A stretch of DNA of 64,000 nucleotides from Erigeron canadensis (Eukaryota > Streptophyta > Magnoliopsida > Asterales > Asteraceae): the NCBI RefSeq assembly GCF_010389155.1, contig NC_057763.1, positions 7,440,649 through 7,504,648 on the forward strand, read 5' to 3'. Within the stretch, counting starts at the first letter, position 1, and every line of letters begins with the position of its first letter. The position numbers and the translations under genes are program-made. This document shows positions 23,913-36,100 of this stretch, piece by piece. The notes beneath the pieces were generated by a model. It was given only the letters and a program-made list of their open reading frames with translations. It was not told the origin of the DNA and ran no database searches.

Positions 23913-26592
23913 TCTTCCTATATTCATGCTCCAGAGCAGTTGCATTACTCCTTACTTGTTGCTGGAGATTTTTCAGTTCTTCTCTTCTCTGGGCAATAAG
24001 ATCAGTATGTCACCCCATAAAATTTCAGAATCATATACTTGTTATCATGAGCATACATGGATCGATATAGACATCACCAGGCATCCAGACACTTCTTCAG
24101 CCTGGGATCATCCCATCTTCTTGTAAACTTCAATTTTACGCCAACCTACCAGCGTTGTAAGAATCCAGAGTCCCATGCCTGGCCTATCCAACTGGTGAGC
24201 AATCAAGTCATCTTTTAAGTGTTTCTTGAAGATTTCAATTAAGATGCACTCTTGCTCCAGTCTCTGCCTTGGCCTATCAGCAGACACATACTCTTTGCTG
24301 TTCTTTTTTTTTGTTTGTTCCCAAATACCAGTCTTTCTTTTGAGACTTTTCATTGTTGTAGTGGATCTGGGAACTCTTCAAAAACTGGCTCACTGGCATC
24401 AGTACCAGCAGCCTCTTCCTCAAACCTGTCCACTGGCTTAGTTACCAGTGACATCTTTCAACATATTTCCTCTGAACTTCCTAACAACTTCATCACTGAG
24501 GGTGCTGACCACTGAGTTTTTCTCCAGGGTTGGGCTGCTCTCCAGAGAGCTTATTCTGGTGGTCAAATCTGAACATCACCAGTCAGACTTGCCAGAGGTT
24601 GAGCAACTTCAGTTTGAATGGCAGTTGAACAATTCTTACCACATCCTCCTGATACCCTGGACTGCAACTTGTACTGATTCAGAATTTCTATTTGTAGCCA
24701 TGACAAGTTCATCCAGCTTCTCAAAGACTATCTTCTCATTACCAGCAAAAATGTTCATTTCTGACTTAAGATTATTGGAAATTATAGATTTGAAGTCAGA
24801 AATAACCTGAGAAGAGGCTGAAGTGATCTCTCAGGTCCGCCACCTTATCAAAAAGGCCTTGGACCTTGGTTGAAGAAGAAGAGGAGAGACCACTGGAAGG
24901 ATTGGTGATTCTGGTGATTGATGATGCTGGCACCACCCTTGTGATATTTTCAGTTGGTTGGGTGACTGCCAGTGGTTCAGAATGTTGATTTTCTGGTGCA
25001 AAGGGTGATTCAAGAATGTTGTTGTTTGTTCTGAAGGGTTGTTGGTGTATTTTCTGGGGGTGGAGGAGGCATATCAGATAGAATTGACTGGGAGACAGAG
25101 TGGATGGTGCGATCAATTTCTTCTTCTCCCAGAAAACTCATATTGACACCAAAATCATTATCCTCAGACAGTGGAGATCAACCATATCCCAATCTGGGCC
25201 GGTTCCACCTGCCTGGTCCTCTACTTGTATATTCTCCACCCCAACATTCAAATCAATCTGAGCCACCTGCTCCAGATTCTCTCCTTCAACCTGCCTAACT
25301 TGTTCCCCCTCAACTTCTTCAACAATCAGGGACCTATCAGCAGCCATGATGTCCCCACTTTCAGCATTGCCATTGGAATGACAAGAGGTGATCCAGATCC
25401 TCTTTCTTCTTCACCACTTCTTCTACTTGTACTGGGAAGTGGTTACTGGGGCAGTTTCCTGACCCATTTCTCCAGAATCTTGATGAGTAGATTCTGGAAG
25501 GGCTGATACCAGAACCCGTCTCTCCTCAGACGACGAGTTCTATTCCTTGGCCTGGTGGGGTTAGGTGGAATTTCAACAATATTCACACCAGGCTGCTGAA
25601 GATCTGGGGCGATCTGAGAAATAGGTTGCACCCTTTCAGCAGTACCATCATCAACAATTTCCTCATCATTATGAGGCTCACCAGGACCTCCTCATCAGGT
25701 GATGATGCAATTGCATCTTCTTGAATTTGAATTGATAAAGCATCACCGATGGAATGTCGACCTCAGTAGGAGATGAGGTCAACTGGTTGAGGTCCCTCAG
25801 ATATTCACACATTAAAAATGAGTTGTATTTACATTGTACTCATTCTTCAGGGCCCTCCTGAATATGATGGACAGAAATCGAATGTAAGGAATGAAGGCCT
25901 TCCTGCTCTTGACCTCAGTCTGTCCACCAGATCATTGAAGAAGATCTGGGCAAAGTCCACCCTGTATCCATTCCATAGGCAGTAAGCATCTGGAGCTGTG
26001 TCTGGTTAATCTGATCCAGACCTCCAGAACTGCCACCCAAACACTCAACAAGATGAGTGAAGAAATAGCTCCATGAGTCTGTCAGCCTGCTCAATATACA
26101 GTGCCCTTCCTGAGCAGCTGACCATTCTCGTCCACTATTTCTGTGTGCCCCATCAACCTGCACACCTCCCTGGTATTGATTCCAGATGGAATCTCAATGG
26201 GCATTTCATTTCATCAAAATAATTCATCCTCAGGGCATCTCTGAGGGAATCAACAGTAATGATGAAGTGTTTGGTGCCTTGCTTTAAGGTGTAGTGGATG
26301 GATTCATCACTTTCCACGTACACAGCAGTATACCAGAATTCACAGAGATATCATGATACATTTTGCCCGGATTTAGAGTTAGGGCACCATAAAGTAGACT
26401 ACTCAAGAAGAAGGTGTTCAACCTTCCAATGATAGAAGTGGCAGTGTGATTTGTTGAGAGTTTTGCCATCCAGTTATTCATATTTATGCGGATGGCATCA
26501 GCAGAAAAAGATATATGAGATGCCTTCTTGACATTATCAGCAGGATTATAGTTTGCAGCAAGAAGATTTTTAGGAGATGGTTTAGGAGCCAT
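23913..26592 (-). pseudogene. SIRE extra ORF, second assembled copy, error-rich
   Basis: It corresponds to 14969-17676. The N-terminal 102 codons (26592-26284) match the first copy, then many one-base indels fragment it (26163-25915, 25631-25443, 25347-25138, 25116-24796, 24353-24108). Errors are densest beside the gap. Two sites favour this copy as the better reading: it lacks the one-base loss at 17314 and has CAG instead of TAG at the site of 16862. The C-terminal ~190 codons are missing because the contig starts at 23913. Confidence 0.75.
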
Positions 26593-27541
26593 TTTAGATA
26601 TTATGAAAATGAAAGTGAAAGCAGAAATTTAATAAGAGAGATGATGATGATTGGAGAGTAAATGAAGAAGGAAATAAATGAAGGAATTTGAAGATATGGG
26701 AGTAAATGATTTTCGAGATGAATCTAAAGTGAAGGTAAATGCGAGTATTTATAGAGGAAAGAGAAAATGGAATTCAAAACGGTAAGTTTGAAAAAGTTCA
26801 AAACAGTTTTGATCGGTTTTGACATCCGCATTTAATGTTTCCCATCACACATAAATGTATGACGGTTGACAGCCCACAAAAAATACCCACTAACACTTTT
26901 TGTCTTCCCAAGGTAACAAAACCATCATTTAAATTGAAAGTGTCATGCCACGTAAGCTGAACAGTAACTGTCCAGATGAAAAATTTGTAAGGTTGGCATG
27001 CACTATCCTTGATTATTAAAAAGAAATGATTTAACACACACAAACTCATTTTAATGCATCTGGAGGTTGACTGGACACTCCAGTTTCACTGGTAGATTAG
27101 GCCAGTAGAACATGCATTAATGGTACACTGGAGGGACACTCCAGTAAGTACCCAGAATTGACCATTCTGGTAATCCTCAAATACGCACATCAACTAATAT
27201 AAACAAATGAGAGGGACACATTTACAAAGCAACAGAAGTTACTTCAAACATGCACATCAACTTATCCAGTATTAATGAGAGGGACACATTTACAAGGTAC
27301 TAGAAACATTTTTCAGAAAAAATTTGTCCAGTGAGAAAATAAATTAATAAATTCTCCCTGAAACTTAGATATATATATAAAAAAATGTGGTCTGAGTCTT
27401 TCCACCTGGAATGGTGATCCATAAATCTATCAGTGCAAAGATAGTATCACAAAGGCGTTCGATAGCTTTACTGGTATAGATTTATAAATCTGGAATCAAA
27501 GAACCCTGCCATTGTCACAAAGGCGTTCAAAAGGTTCCAGA
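26593..27541 (-). other. Spacer between pol and extra ORF, copy 2
   Basis: This is the second copy of 17677-18639, with the same TCCAGT cluster (27075-27150) and the same duplicated 65-bp segment. It is noncoding. Confidence 0.5.
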
Positions 27542-29475
27542 TTAAGGGTTCAACATTCCCAACTCACTGACAAGATTTTGAAAAGTTTTCTCATCCAAAG
27601 GTTTTGTAAAAATGTCAGCAAGTTGTTTATCAGTGGGAATAAAGTGGATTTCAACATCATTCTTCATTACATGATCGCGAATAAAATGATACCTAACATC
27701 AATGTGTTTCGTCTTGGAATGCATGACTGGATTGTTTGAGATAGCAATGGCACTGGTATTGTCACAAAAGATAGGAGTCTTTGAATACTTAATACCATAA
27801 TCAAGCAACTGGTGCTTCATCCAGAGTATCTGAGCACAACAACTAGCTGCAGACACATATTCTGCTTCAGCAGTGGATAAAGAAACTGAGGTTTGCTTCT
27901 TACTGGTCCAGCTCACCAGTTTGCCACCAAGGAAATGACATCCACCAGTAGTGGATTTCCTGTCTATCTTACAACCTGCATGATCTGAATCTGAATAACC
28001 CATTAGATCTAAGCCTGAGCCTTTGGGATACCAAAGACCCAAACTGGGAGTACCCTTAAGGTACTTCAAAATGCGCTTTACAGCCGCCAGATGAGATTCT
28101 TTTGGGTTAGACTGATATCTGGCACAAAGACATGTCGCAAACATTATATCTGGTCTACTAGCAGTTAAATACATTAGTGAACCAATCATGCCTATATAGA
28201 CAGTGGTGTTCACTGGTTTCCCATCAGGGTCTGAATCTATTGTTAAAGGTGCAGAAATAGGAGTTGATTTTGAGGGTGAAGAATTCATATCGAATTTTCT
28301 TAAAATATCTCTAACATATTTTCTTGATTAATAAAATACCATCACTAGTTTGTTTAATCTGGAGTCCAAGAAAAATGTTAATTCACCCATTAAACTCATT
28401 TCAAATTTTGAAGACATGATTTTTGAAAATTTCTTGCACAAAGATTCATAGTAGAACCAAAAATATCATCAACATAAACTTGTACCAACAGAAGATTACC
28501 TCTTTCACGAAGAATAAATAAGGTATTGTCAATTGCACCTCTTTTGAAACCATTTTCTGATAAGTGTTTGGTCAGAGTATCATACCAGGCTCGAGGGGCT
28601 TGTCTGAGGCCATACAGTGCCTTGTCCAGACGATATACCCAATGTGGATGCTTTTCATCAATGAAGCCTGGAGGTTGCTTGACAAAAACTTCTTCTTCTA
28701 ATTCTCCATTCAAAAATGCACTTTTTACGTCCATCTGGTAGACCTTGAACTTATGATGAGCAGCAAAGGCTAAAAACATTCTGATGGCTTCTAACCTTGC
28801 TACTGGTGCAAATGATTCTTCAAAGTCAAGGTCTGTCTGGACGTACCCTTGTGCCACCAATCTGGCCTTATTTCTGATCACATGACCATCTTCGTCAACC
28901 TTATTCCTGAAGACCCATCTGGTTCCAATTGGTTCTTTCTTGCCAACTGGAGGAGGAACCAGATTCCAAACTTTATTTCGTTCAAACTGGTGAAGCTCTT
29001 CTTGCATAGCTATCACCCAGCTTGGGTCATTCATTGCCTCGTCAATCTTCTTCGGTTCCATTAGTGATAAGAAGCTGACATATAGACATTGTTCATTAGA
29101 GGCACTTCTGGTCTGAACCCCTCTACTGGAGTCACTGATAATCTGGTTGATTGGGTGAGCTTTTGTCCACTTAGAGTATTGACTAGGATTGTTTCTTACA
29201 ACAATATTAGTGCAAGAATTCAATTGATTTTCTGGAGTAGGATCTTGCCAGACAACTTCAGCATCTTCATCAGAATCTGTAAGATCACGATTTGCATCAT
29301 AAAATTCTTCATTTGAAGGCATTTCTTGGATTATTGGCTCAAAATCAATTGAATCTGATACTGGAGGAGTAGTACGAACATCTGATCCAATAACAAGTTC
29401 AGAGGGTAGTTTGAAACTTATTGAAGGATAGAATGAAGTATTACTGGGAGGTTTTTCAAATTGCACTGGTTCCAA
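27542..29475 (-). pseudogene. RT-RNase H, second assembled copy (element 1)
   Basis: Two long frames (29475-28396 and 28288-27542) separated by a short frameshift. The first begins with a Ser/Asp-rich linker after integrase, then [70 protein letters not shown]. The second has the RT end and RNase H: GYSDSDHAGCKIDRKS (first Asp), STAEAEYVSAAS (Glu), [11 protein letters not shown] (Asp), [16 protein letters not shown] and [13 protein letters not shown], ending LGMLNP with a stop at 27542. All catalytic residues I can place are present, so the domain itself looks intact apart from the frameshift near 28300-28400. Confidence 0.9.
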
Positions 29476-29512
29476 GTCAGGATGACTGGAAGCATCTTCA
29501 GATGAATCTTGT

Positions 29513-30558
29513 TTAAGTTGATAGGATCAGATTCACCAAAGATAATTGGACTTTCTGGGGAGAATTAAGGGTTGGCCTTTTATTGATTGCTTCATTTGAC
29601 TCATCAAATGTGACATGTATTGACTCCTGGACCTTTTCCAGTCTCTTGTTGTAGACTCTGAAGGCTTTGCGAATGGCTGAATATCCTAAGAAATATCCCT
29701 CATCAGCTTTGGCATCAAATTTGCCTAACTGACTGGAGTCGTTCAGGATGTATACTGGACATCCAAAAACGTGAAAATAACCAATATTTGGTTTTCTATT
29801 TCTCAATATTTCATAGGATGTCTTCTTGTGTCTCTTCACGTATACTGAGCGATTTTGAGTATGACAAGCGGTTGCAATTGCTTCAGCCAGTACATTTTAG
29901 GAAGACCAGATTCAGCAAGCATACTCTTGGGAGCTTCTATCAGCGTTCTGTTCTTTCTTTCTACAACTCCATTCTGTTCTGGTGTGTGTGCTGATGAGAA
30001 ATTCTGGGAGATGCCAGTGTCAGTGCAGAATTTCTCCAGAATTGCATTCTGGAATTCTGTTCCATTATCACTTCTTAACTGACACACTTTTTGCTTGTAT
30101 TTGAGTTCAATTTGCTTGATAAGAGCGATGATTTCAGCAGCAGTTTCATTCTTTGATCTAAGAAATATTACCCAACAATATCTGGAGTATTCATCAACAA
30201 CTACCAGGGTATATTTCTTACCAGCACGAGTCTGAACATTCACTGGACCAAAGAGGTCCATATGAAGCATATGAAGAGGTTCAGGTATGCTAAAATTCTG
30301 TTTTGTCTTGAAACTGGTACGTTTCTGCTTCCCCATCTCGCATCCTGGACATGGCCTTTCCTTTTTGAAGGAGATAGAAGGTATCCCATCTGCGAGTTGT
30401 TTTCTGGATAACTTGTTGATATTTTTGAAATTTAAATGGAACAACCTTTTATGCCATAGCCAGTTTGTGTCTTCATCAGCCTTGGTATAGAAACACTGCT
30501 CTGAAGGAGAGCTTTCCATATCCATTATGTATACATTCCCTTTTCTGGGAGCAATCAA
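29513..30558 (-). pseudogene. Integrase, second assembled copy (element 1)
   Basis: Frame 30558-29836 holds the pre-integrase HHCC zinc region (HKRLFHLNFKN ... CPGCEMGKQKR) and the DDE core: D in HMDLFGPVN, D in RSDNGTEFQ, E in HTPEQNGVVERKNRTLI. It shifts frame near 29840, and 29839-29513 continues with the C-terminal domain (FGCPVYILNDSSQLGKFD, GYFLGYSAIRKAF). The integrase inserts element DNA into the host chromosome. All three catalytic acids are visible. Confidence 0.9.
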
Positions 30559-30591
30559 TACTACCTTCCAATCCTTATTAAATACGATGCC

Positions 30592-30876
30592 TTAAGAGAT
30601 GTTAAATAACACCTGGTAGCCATCATCACACAACTGGCTCACACTTATGAGATTATACTTCAACCCATTTACATAAGCCACTCGTCTGAATTTGACTTGA
30701 CCATTGTTCAGAACACCATATCCCTCAGTCTTTCCAGAACCATCATTTCCAAAAGTAATGGAGGGTCCGTCTGAAACTTCAAACTCTTCCAGCAGGGTCT
30801 TACATCCGGTCATTGTCCTGCCAGCAGCCCTGTCAAGATACCAAATATATTTCTTTCGATCGCCCTGCACATCCAC
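30592..30876 (-). pseudogene. Copia protease with destroyed active site (element 1)
   Basis: The frame has the copia protease framework: IWYLD at the active-site strand, then MTGCKTLLEEF, ITFGNDGSGKTEGYGVL, VAYVNGLKYNLISVSQLCD. The expected W-Y-L-D-S-G-C-S-x-H-M-T-G reads WYLDRAAGRTMTG, so the D-S-G triad is lost, apparently by a one-base loss and a compensating gain within about 15 bp. Both assembled copies (also near 21870) show it, so it is not a random read error. The polyprotein could not be self-processed. Confidence 0.85.
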
Positions 30877-30883
30877 CAGATTA

Positions 30884-33146
30884 TTAGTTTAAAGGTTTGC
30901 GAACCCATCGACTGATCGGTTCTCTGGATCCACAAGGATGGATCCCAACAGGTATCTGGTTGATTTCACTTTCAAAAATAGTGGGTTTCTCAGTAAACAC
31001 CATTGGAACTGACAATTTTGAAACCTTTTTTCTTTTTCTTGTCAATAGGCTTGCTCGATTTTTCTTTCTTGGAAAAAGGTTTTGTATTTTGTTTAGGGCC
31101 AGATGAAGTGCCCTCAAAATTGTTAATTCTTGCATTACAACTTTGAACTTGACGAGCGAGTAGTTGAAACTGACTCTCTAGCCTTAACAAAATATTTTCT
31201 TCAGATGACACCATAGCCTTTCCAGTTGACTGTACTTTTGGCTTAGGTGGAGGAACAACATTCTTCTTTTTCTGAACCTGTGGTTCTTTAGAAGATGATT
31301 AAGGCAAAGGTTTATTCTGCTTAACCTTCTTGACTGGAGCATTCATCTGTGGAGCTCCAGTCTTAACCTCAGACCTATGAACAGGAGGAATAATACAAGT
31401 TTTGGGTGTTGTTGGTTCATCATAGATAGTGCTAGGTTTTAACACTTCAGGCAGTCGGTCAACAACAGGTATTAATGCAGCAGCATTAACATCACCCCCC
31501 AGATATGCACGTTTTTGGGAGGGGTACTGGTTACGTGCAGCATCATATGGTTTCTTGGTCTCAAGCCATGACTGGATAACCAGTTTTTCTTTTGATAAAA
31601 GATTTTCCAATTCTTCCTTTTCTTGGACCAGTTGTTCAGTAACCAAAACTTGTGCTTTGAAAGCTAGTTCAATATCTTGCAATTCTTTTAACTTAGATTG
31701 TAAGTTTGTCATTTCAGAAAAATCTGTTCCAAAATTATTTGACATTTCTGAACGAACAGTTTCCACAAACATTAAATCAGAGTTTAAAGCTTCAGCAATG
31801 TCCAATTTTAACTAAGGATCAGTTTCTTTGTCATAATCTATTACCTTTTTAATGACAATGTCCACCCATCTTCCAGATGTGATATCTTCTTTCACCAGAT
31901 GACCTTCATCAGCTAGAGCCATATAACAACAATCTCTTTCCTCTTCATCATCGACTGATGAGTCAACAGAGGGAACCCATTCTTCTTTTGCCACCATGCA
32001 TTTATTATTATCTTTTTCTGCAGACATGAGAGCAATTTGAGCCTTAAGCTTTTTGTATTTTAATCTGTAGCTATCATCAGGCTTGTATAAGAAGTTGATG
32101 GACCAGATTGTGAGACAAACTGATTGGACTTGCACTCTTTCATGAAATGACCTTTTCTGCCACACTTAAAGCATGTCAAATTGGTCTTATCAGTGAAAGA
32201 ACTGGGTGCATTGTGTACAGTGAGTCTGTTAACTCTGGCTTTGAAACAATTAAACGTTTTAGCCATCATAGCCATTAGATCATCACTTTCAGTTTCATCA
32301 TAATCTGGAGAGATATTATTCATGACTCCAGAATCCATTAATTCAGACATCATCTTCTTCATAGAAAATACATTCTCGGAAGACATTAATGCTGCACATG
32401 GTGGTTCAGTATGACTAACCACAGGGGAACAACTGGAAGCATGATTAATAGCATCTTTTTCTGCCTCAATTCTCTGGGCTTGATTCTCTTCAGTAAATCT
32501 GAAGGCTCCATACAAAGATGACAGAGTATGGGAATGCAAGGTTTTACCTTGTCTCAAGACCACGATCATATGAGACCATTTTGAAGGAAGAATATCACAA
32601 AATTTTTCAAGAAGTATGTCCTTGTCCTTCTCTACCCCAAGCCCTCTTAACTGGTTTATGATAGACATAAATCTGGTGTAGGTACCAGTTAATGGGATAA
32701 AGCACTAGTGTAGGAATTAGAGCTTCAGGAACGGCCCCGAGGATCATGACTTTTAAAGTAGTGTCAATATTGACAAGTCTCCTTTCCTCTTCAGACCAAT
32801 GTTCCTCTCTCTTTTCCCTCCCAGATCTTGCTCCAGTTGGATCAAGAAGTGGATTGAGAGGACTTCTAGGAATATAGGGTCCCTTATTTAAAATTTTGAG
32901 CATATTCCTCTTAATACCAGTAACATGTAATAACATCCTGGCCTTCCACGTGCCAAATTCATCACCATTCCCACTGAATTTGGGAATAGGAGTATTCGAG
33001 TAGTGCACATGCACGTGTGGAGAAGCAGGAATAGGAGGTGGTGGTGGTGGATTATTGTTAGCATGGTCATTGGTTTGTTCAAATTCATTTATCGGTGGAG
33101 GTCCAGTATTTAAAGGGTTTCCTTGTGTATTCTCTGGGTTGGCCAT
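30884..33146 (-). pseudogene. Gag, second assembled copy (element 1)
   Basis: Frames in order: 33146-32607 (start MANPENTQGN, Pro run, then SGNGDEFGTWKARML, the UBN2/copia gag opening), 32668-32060 (rest of the gag helical domain, then knuckle CFKCGRKGHFMKEC, C-x2-C-x4-H-x4-C), 32165-31812, 31805-31299 (a likely coiled coil around EQLVQEKEELENLLSKEK), 31214-30990 (Lys-rich). One-base shifts separate them. The start at 33146 lies about 40 bp inside the PBS, a normal leader for these elements. SIRE Gag is longer than that of typical copia, and this fits. Confidence 0.85.
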
Positions 33147-33184
33147 CGAGAGAATGCAGATCTAGGCAAATATGTTAGCCTTCT

Positions 33185-33196
33185 GCTTTGATACCA
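33185..33196 (-). other. Primer binding site of element 1
   Basis: The minus strand reads TGGTATCAAAGC two bases inside the LTR. It is complementary to the 3' end of initiator tRNA-Met, with one change from the common TGGTATCAGAGC. Confidence 0.9.
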
Positions 33197-33198
33197 AT

Positions 33199-36100
33199 TG
33201 TGAAGTCCCTCACTCGATGGTTTAACCCACAAGTGTAGAATAACAAGTCATGTAATTACTAGAGATGACTAGTATTAAACGTCAAGTAAGCACTAGATTG
33301 GACTAGTATTACGATTAATATAAATGCAAGAATAGATATAACGTAATACGTACTTAAGCAATATAAAGATAAGCAAATAAGTAAAAGGTGAGACACAATG
33401 TAATTTTCAAGTGTATTTTATTTATTGATGTTAAATAAAATACAAGGTTGTTGCGGAACAAGATATTACAAAGTAAGTATCTAAACAACCTATGAATTAC
33501 AAGTGATCTAATCTTTGCTAAATAAACTCTTTGATCGAAATACTTAAAGTTGTGAAGTATGACTGTTTAGATCGAGAGTATTTGAGCAAAGACACCAAAT
33601 TGCAAAAGTATGTAATTTGGACGAGGAAATGATGTAACAACCGTACTTTTTAATATTTTATATGTGCTAGTTAGGTTGTCTATGTTCCCGCAAGCCATAG
33701 TTATACTTGAAGTTAGTAGATAAGGCCCTTAAATTAGTAATCTAAAGCTATTGATTAATTCTAAATTCAATTTAATAAAATACGATTGAACAAAAACCTT
33801 AATGATCAAATCAAGTTATAATTAATAAAGCGAGTCTCACAAGTTGAGATAACAATTAGAAATCCTTATAAATATCCAACGAATTGTACCATCAATCCAA
33901 CTAAATAATATTTGGTCATAAAAAAAAATGTGTCATGAACAACTTAAAAATATTTATAACTCATAAAGCATATGAAAGTGTTTAAAAATCTATAAGTGTT
34001 ATATATGCTTAAAAATAAATACAAGTTTACAACTAATAGCTTATGTAACCAACTAAAAACACAAAAATGTATACATACATACATATACACACGACACATA
34101 CATACATGTCCACTAGGAAAATAATCAACTTATATTACTAATAAACACATGATACTTTTACAAAATATAAATACATACAACATATACATACACACAAATC
34201 CACCAACAACTTTTAAAAAAAAAAAATGAGAAAACCCCTTCATTTCCCCCATGTTGGCCGTCCCCCCCTACACACTCCACACACACTCACATTCAAATTT
34301 ACTTTCACTAAAAATCCTTCTTGAAACTCTCATTCTTCACACACTCTTCACACTTTACACCTACAAGCTTTTATTTTCTCTAGGAAAAACTCTTCTCCCT
34401 CTCTTTTCTTCTCATCATTTTCGGCCCAAACAAAGGAGAAAAACACAAGCAAGAATCAATATAAACAACTACTAATAATAAGGGTTTAGGCTAGATTAAT
34501 AAATGATTGATTCAAGCATAGTTTAAGGGTTGTGTTAGGGCTTGAATAGGGATTGTTGGAGGCCATATTAGTCACGAAAATCTGCCCTTTTTCCATCTCC
34601 AAAAAGTGTTCTTCAAGGGTATAATCTTCATCTCTTTACTTGCTTAATCTTGTTTATGTTCATATTAAAAAGGTTTCATCAAAAGATTTTATTTTCTTTA
34701 TGTTTTCTTTATGAATCTTCAAGTTTCCTTTCAAATATACACTTAATGAGGGCAAAGTTGATATGGTTTTTCTTCTCATGCTCATGCATGTTGAACCTAT
34801 GAAGAAAAGTCCAATGATTCGACTAGTTTAAGACCCAAAAGTGTGGTTGTGTGTTTAATAGTCTTTGATATGATTTTTCCTTTGAAAGATGGTTATATTC
34901 ATACATATTATGAAGTTAATATTTCTGGAAATATTTATAAAAATATAGATTTTATTGATAAAGTGTTGGATCTACGAAAGTTAGCATCAAAAAGGTGGAT
35001 ATGTGTTGATTAGTTGTAAAGTAACTTTTTATATAAAAAGATGAACATATTTTATATAATATTTATGTATATATTTCTGGAAAATTTCAAAAAAATACAT
35101 TTTTATGTTGATGGATTTTTGTTGGATAAAGATTTGTTGTTAAAAACGATGAGATGATTACATGCATGCTAGATTTAAGAAAGTTGGATTGTTGTTTGGA
35201 TTATGAGATGAAGCTAGGCTTGTCATAAGTGAAAAATGTGTTAATATTAAGGTTAATATTCTGGAAAAATTATGGTAATGACAAAAATATGATTATGGAA
35301 CCAAACAAGGCAAAATAGGCTTGAAATCGAAAACCGAAAGCTTGTTAAAATGTATTTTGAGCACACACATGCACCATAACTTTATGATCATGAAAATGTG
35401 ATGAACATACTGGAAATATGACATATTAAAAGTATAAAACTCAAGTCATTTGATGCATGGCAAGAATAAGCTCAAAAATCGTCTTTTCGGGTCAAATAAT
35501 CACTAACCGAAAGCACTAAATTGCACCTATCACACCACCACCACCATCACGACTTGAACCACCAAAATATGATGAACTTACTGTGAATGTTGAATTTAGG
35601 ATTGAAAATCCATTTTGAAGTACCTTAATAGCCTAAGAAATGAGGCTAAAATCACTATTTCGGTAAACGATTTTTAATTATAAAATCCTCAATTTAGGCA
35701 AGGCACAAGAGAGGTTGAATTGATATGAATTTGTGTTGATATAAGTTGCCAAAAAGGTCTGGAATTTTTGGACTAAAACTCTTGTGGTGATTTGTAAGAA
35801 TTTCTATGATTTAATGAATTAAAATAGTAATTAAAAGATATATATATATATATATCAATTAATAAATTATATAAACCATGAATCTGATCAAAGCCACTTA
35901 ACCAATGATAAAAGTGACCAAAACCTATTGGGGAAAAATAACTACAAGCAAGGGAACAAGAACTATACAATTTAAAAGTAAATTATTAAGTAAAAGTCAC
36001 TAATTAATCATTATTATTAAATAAATAGAAATAAGGCACAAATAAATATAAGAATCACAATGTTACAAATAAAAAGGCTTGAAAATCAGTAGATAATCCA

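Noticed and set aside
34251..34475. 74-codon ORF rich in Leu, Thr and His
   Set aside because: It sits in the CA/CT-rich part of the Tekay-like solo LTR and has no conserved domain.
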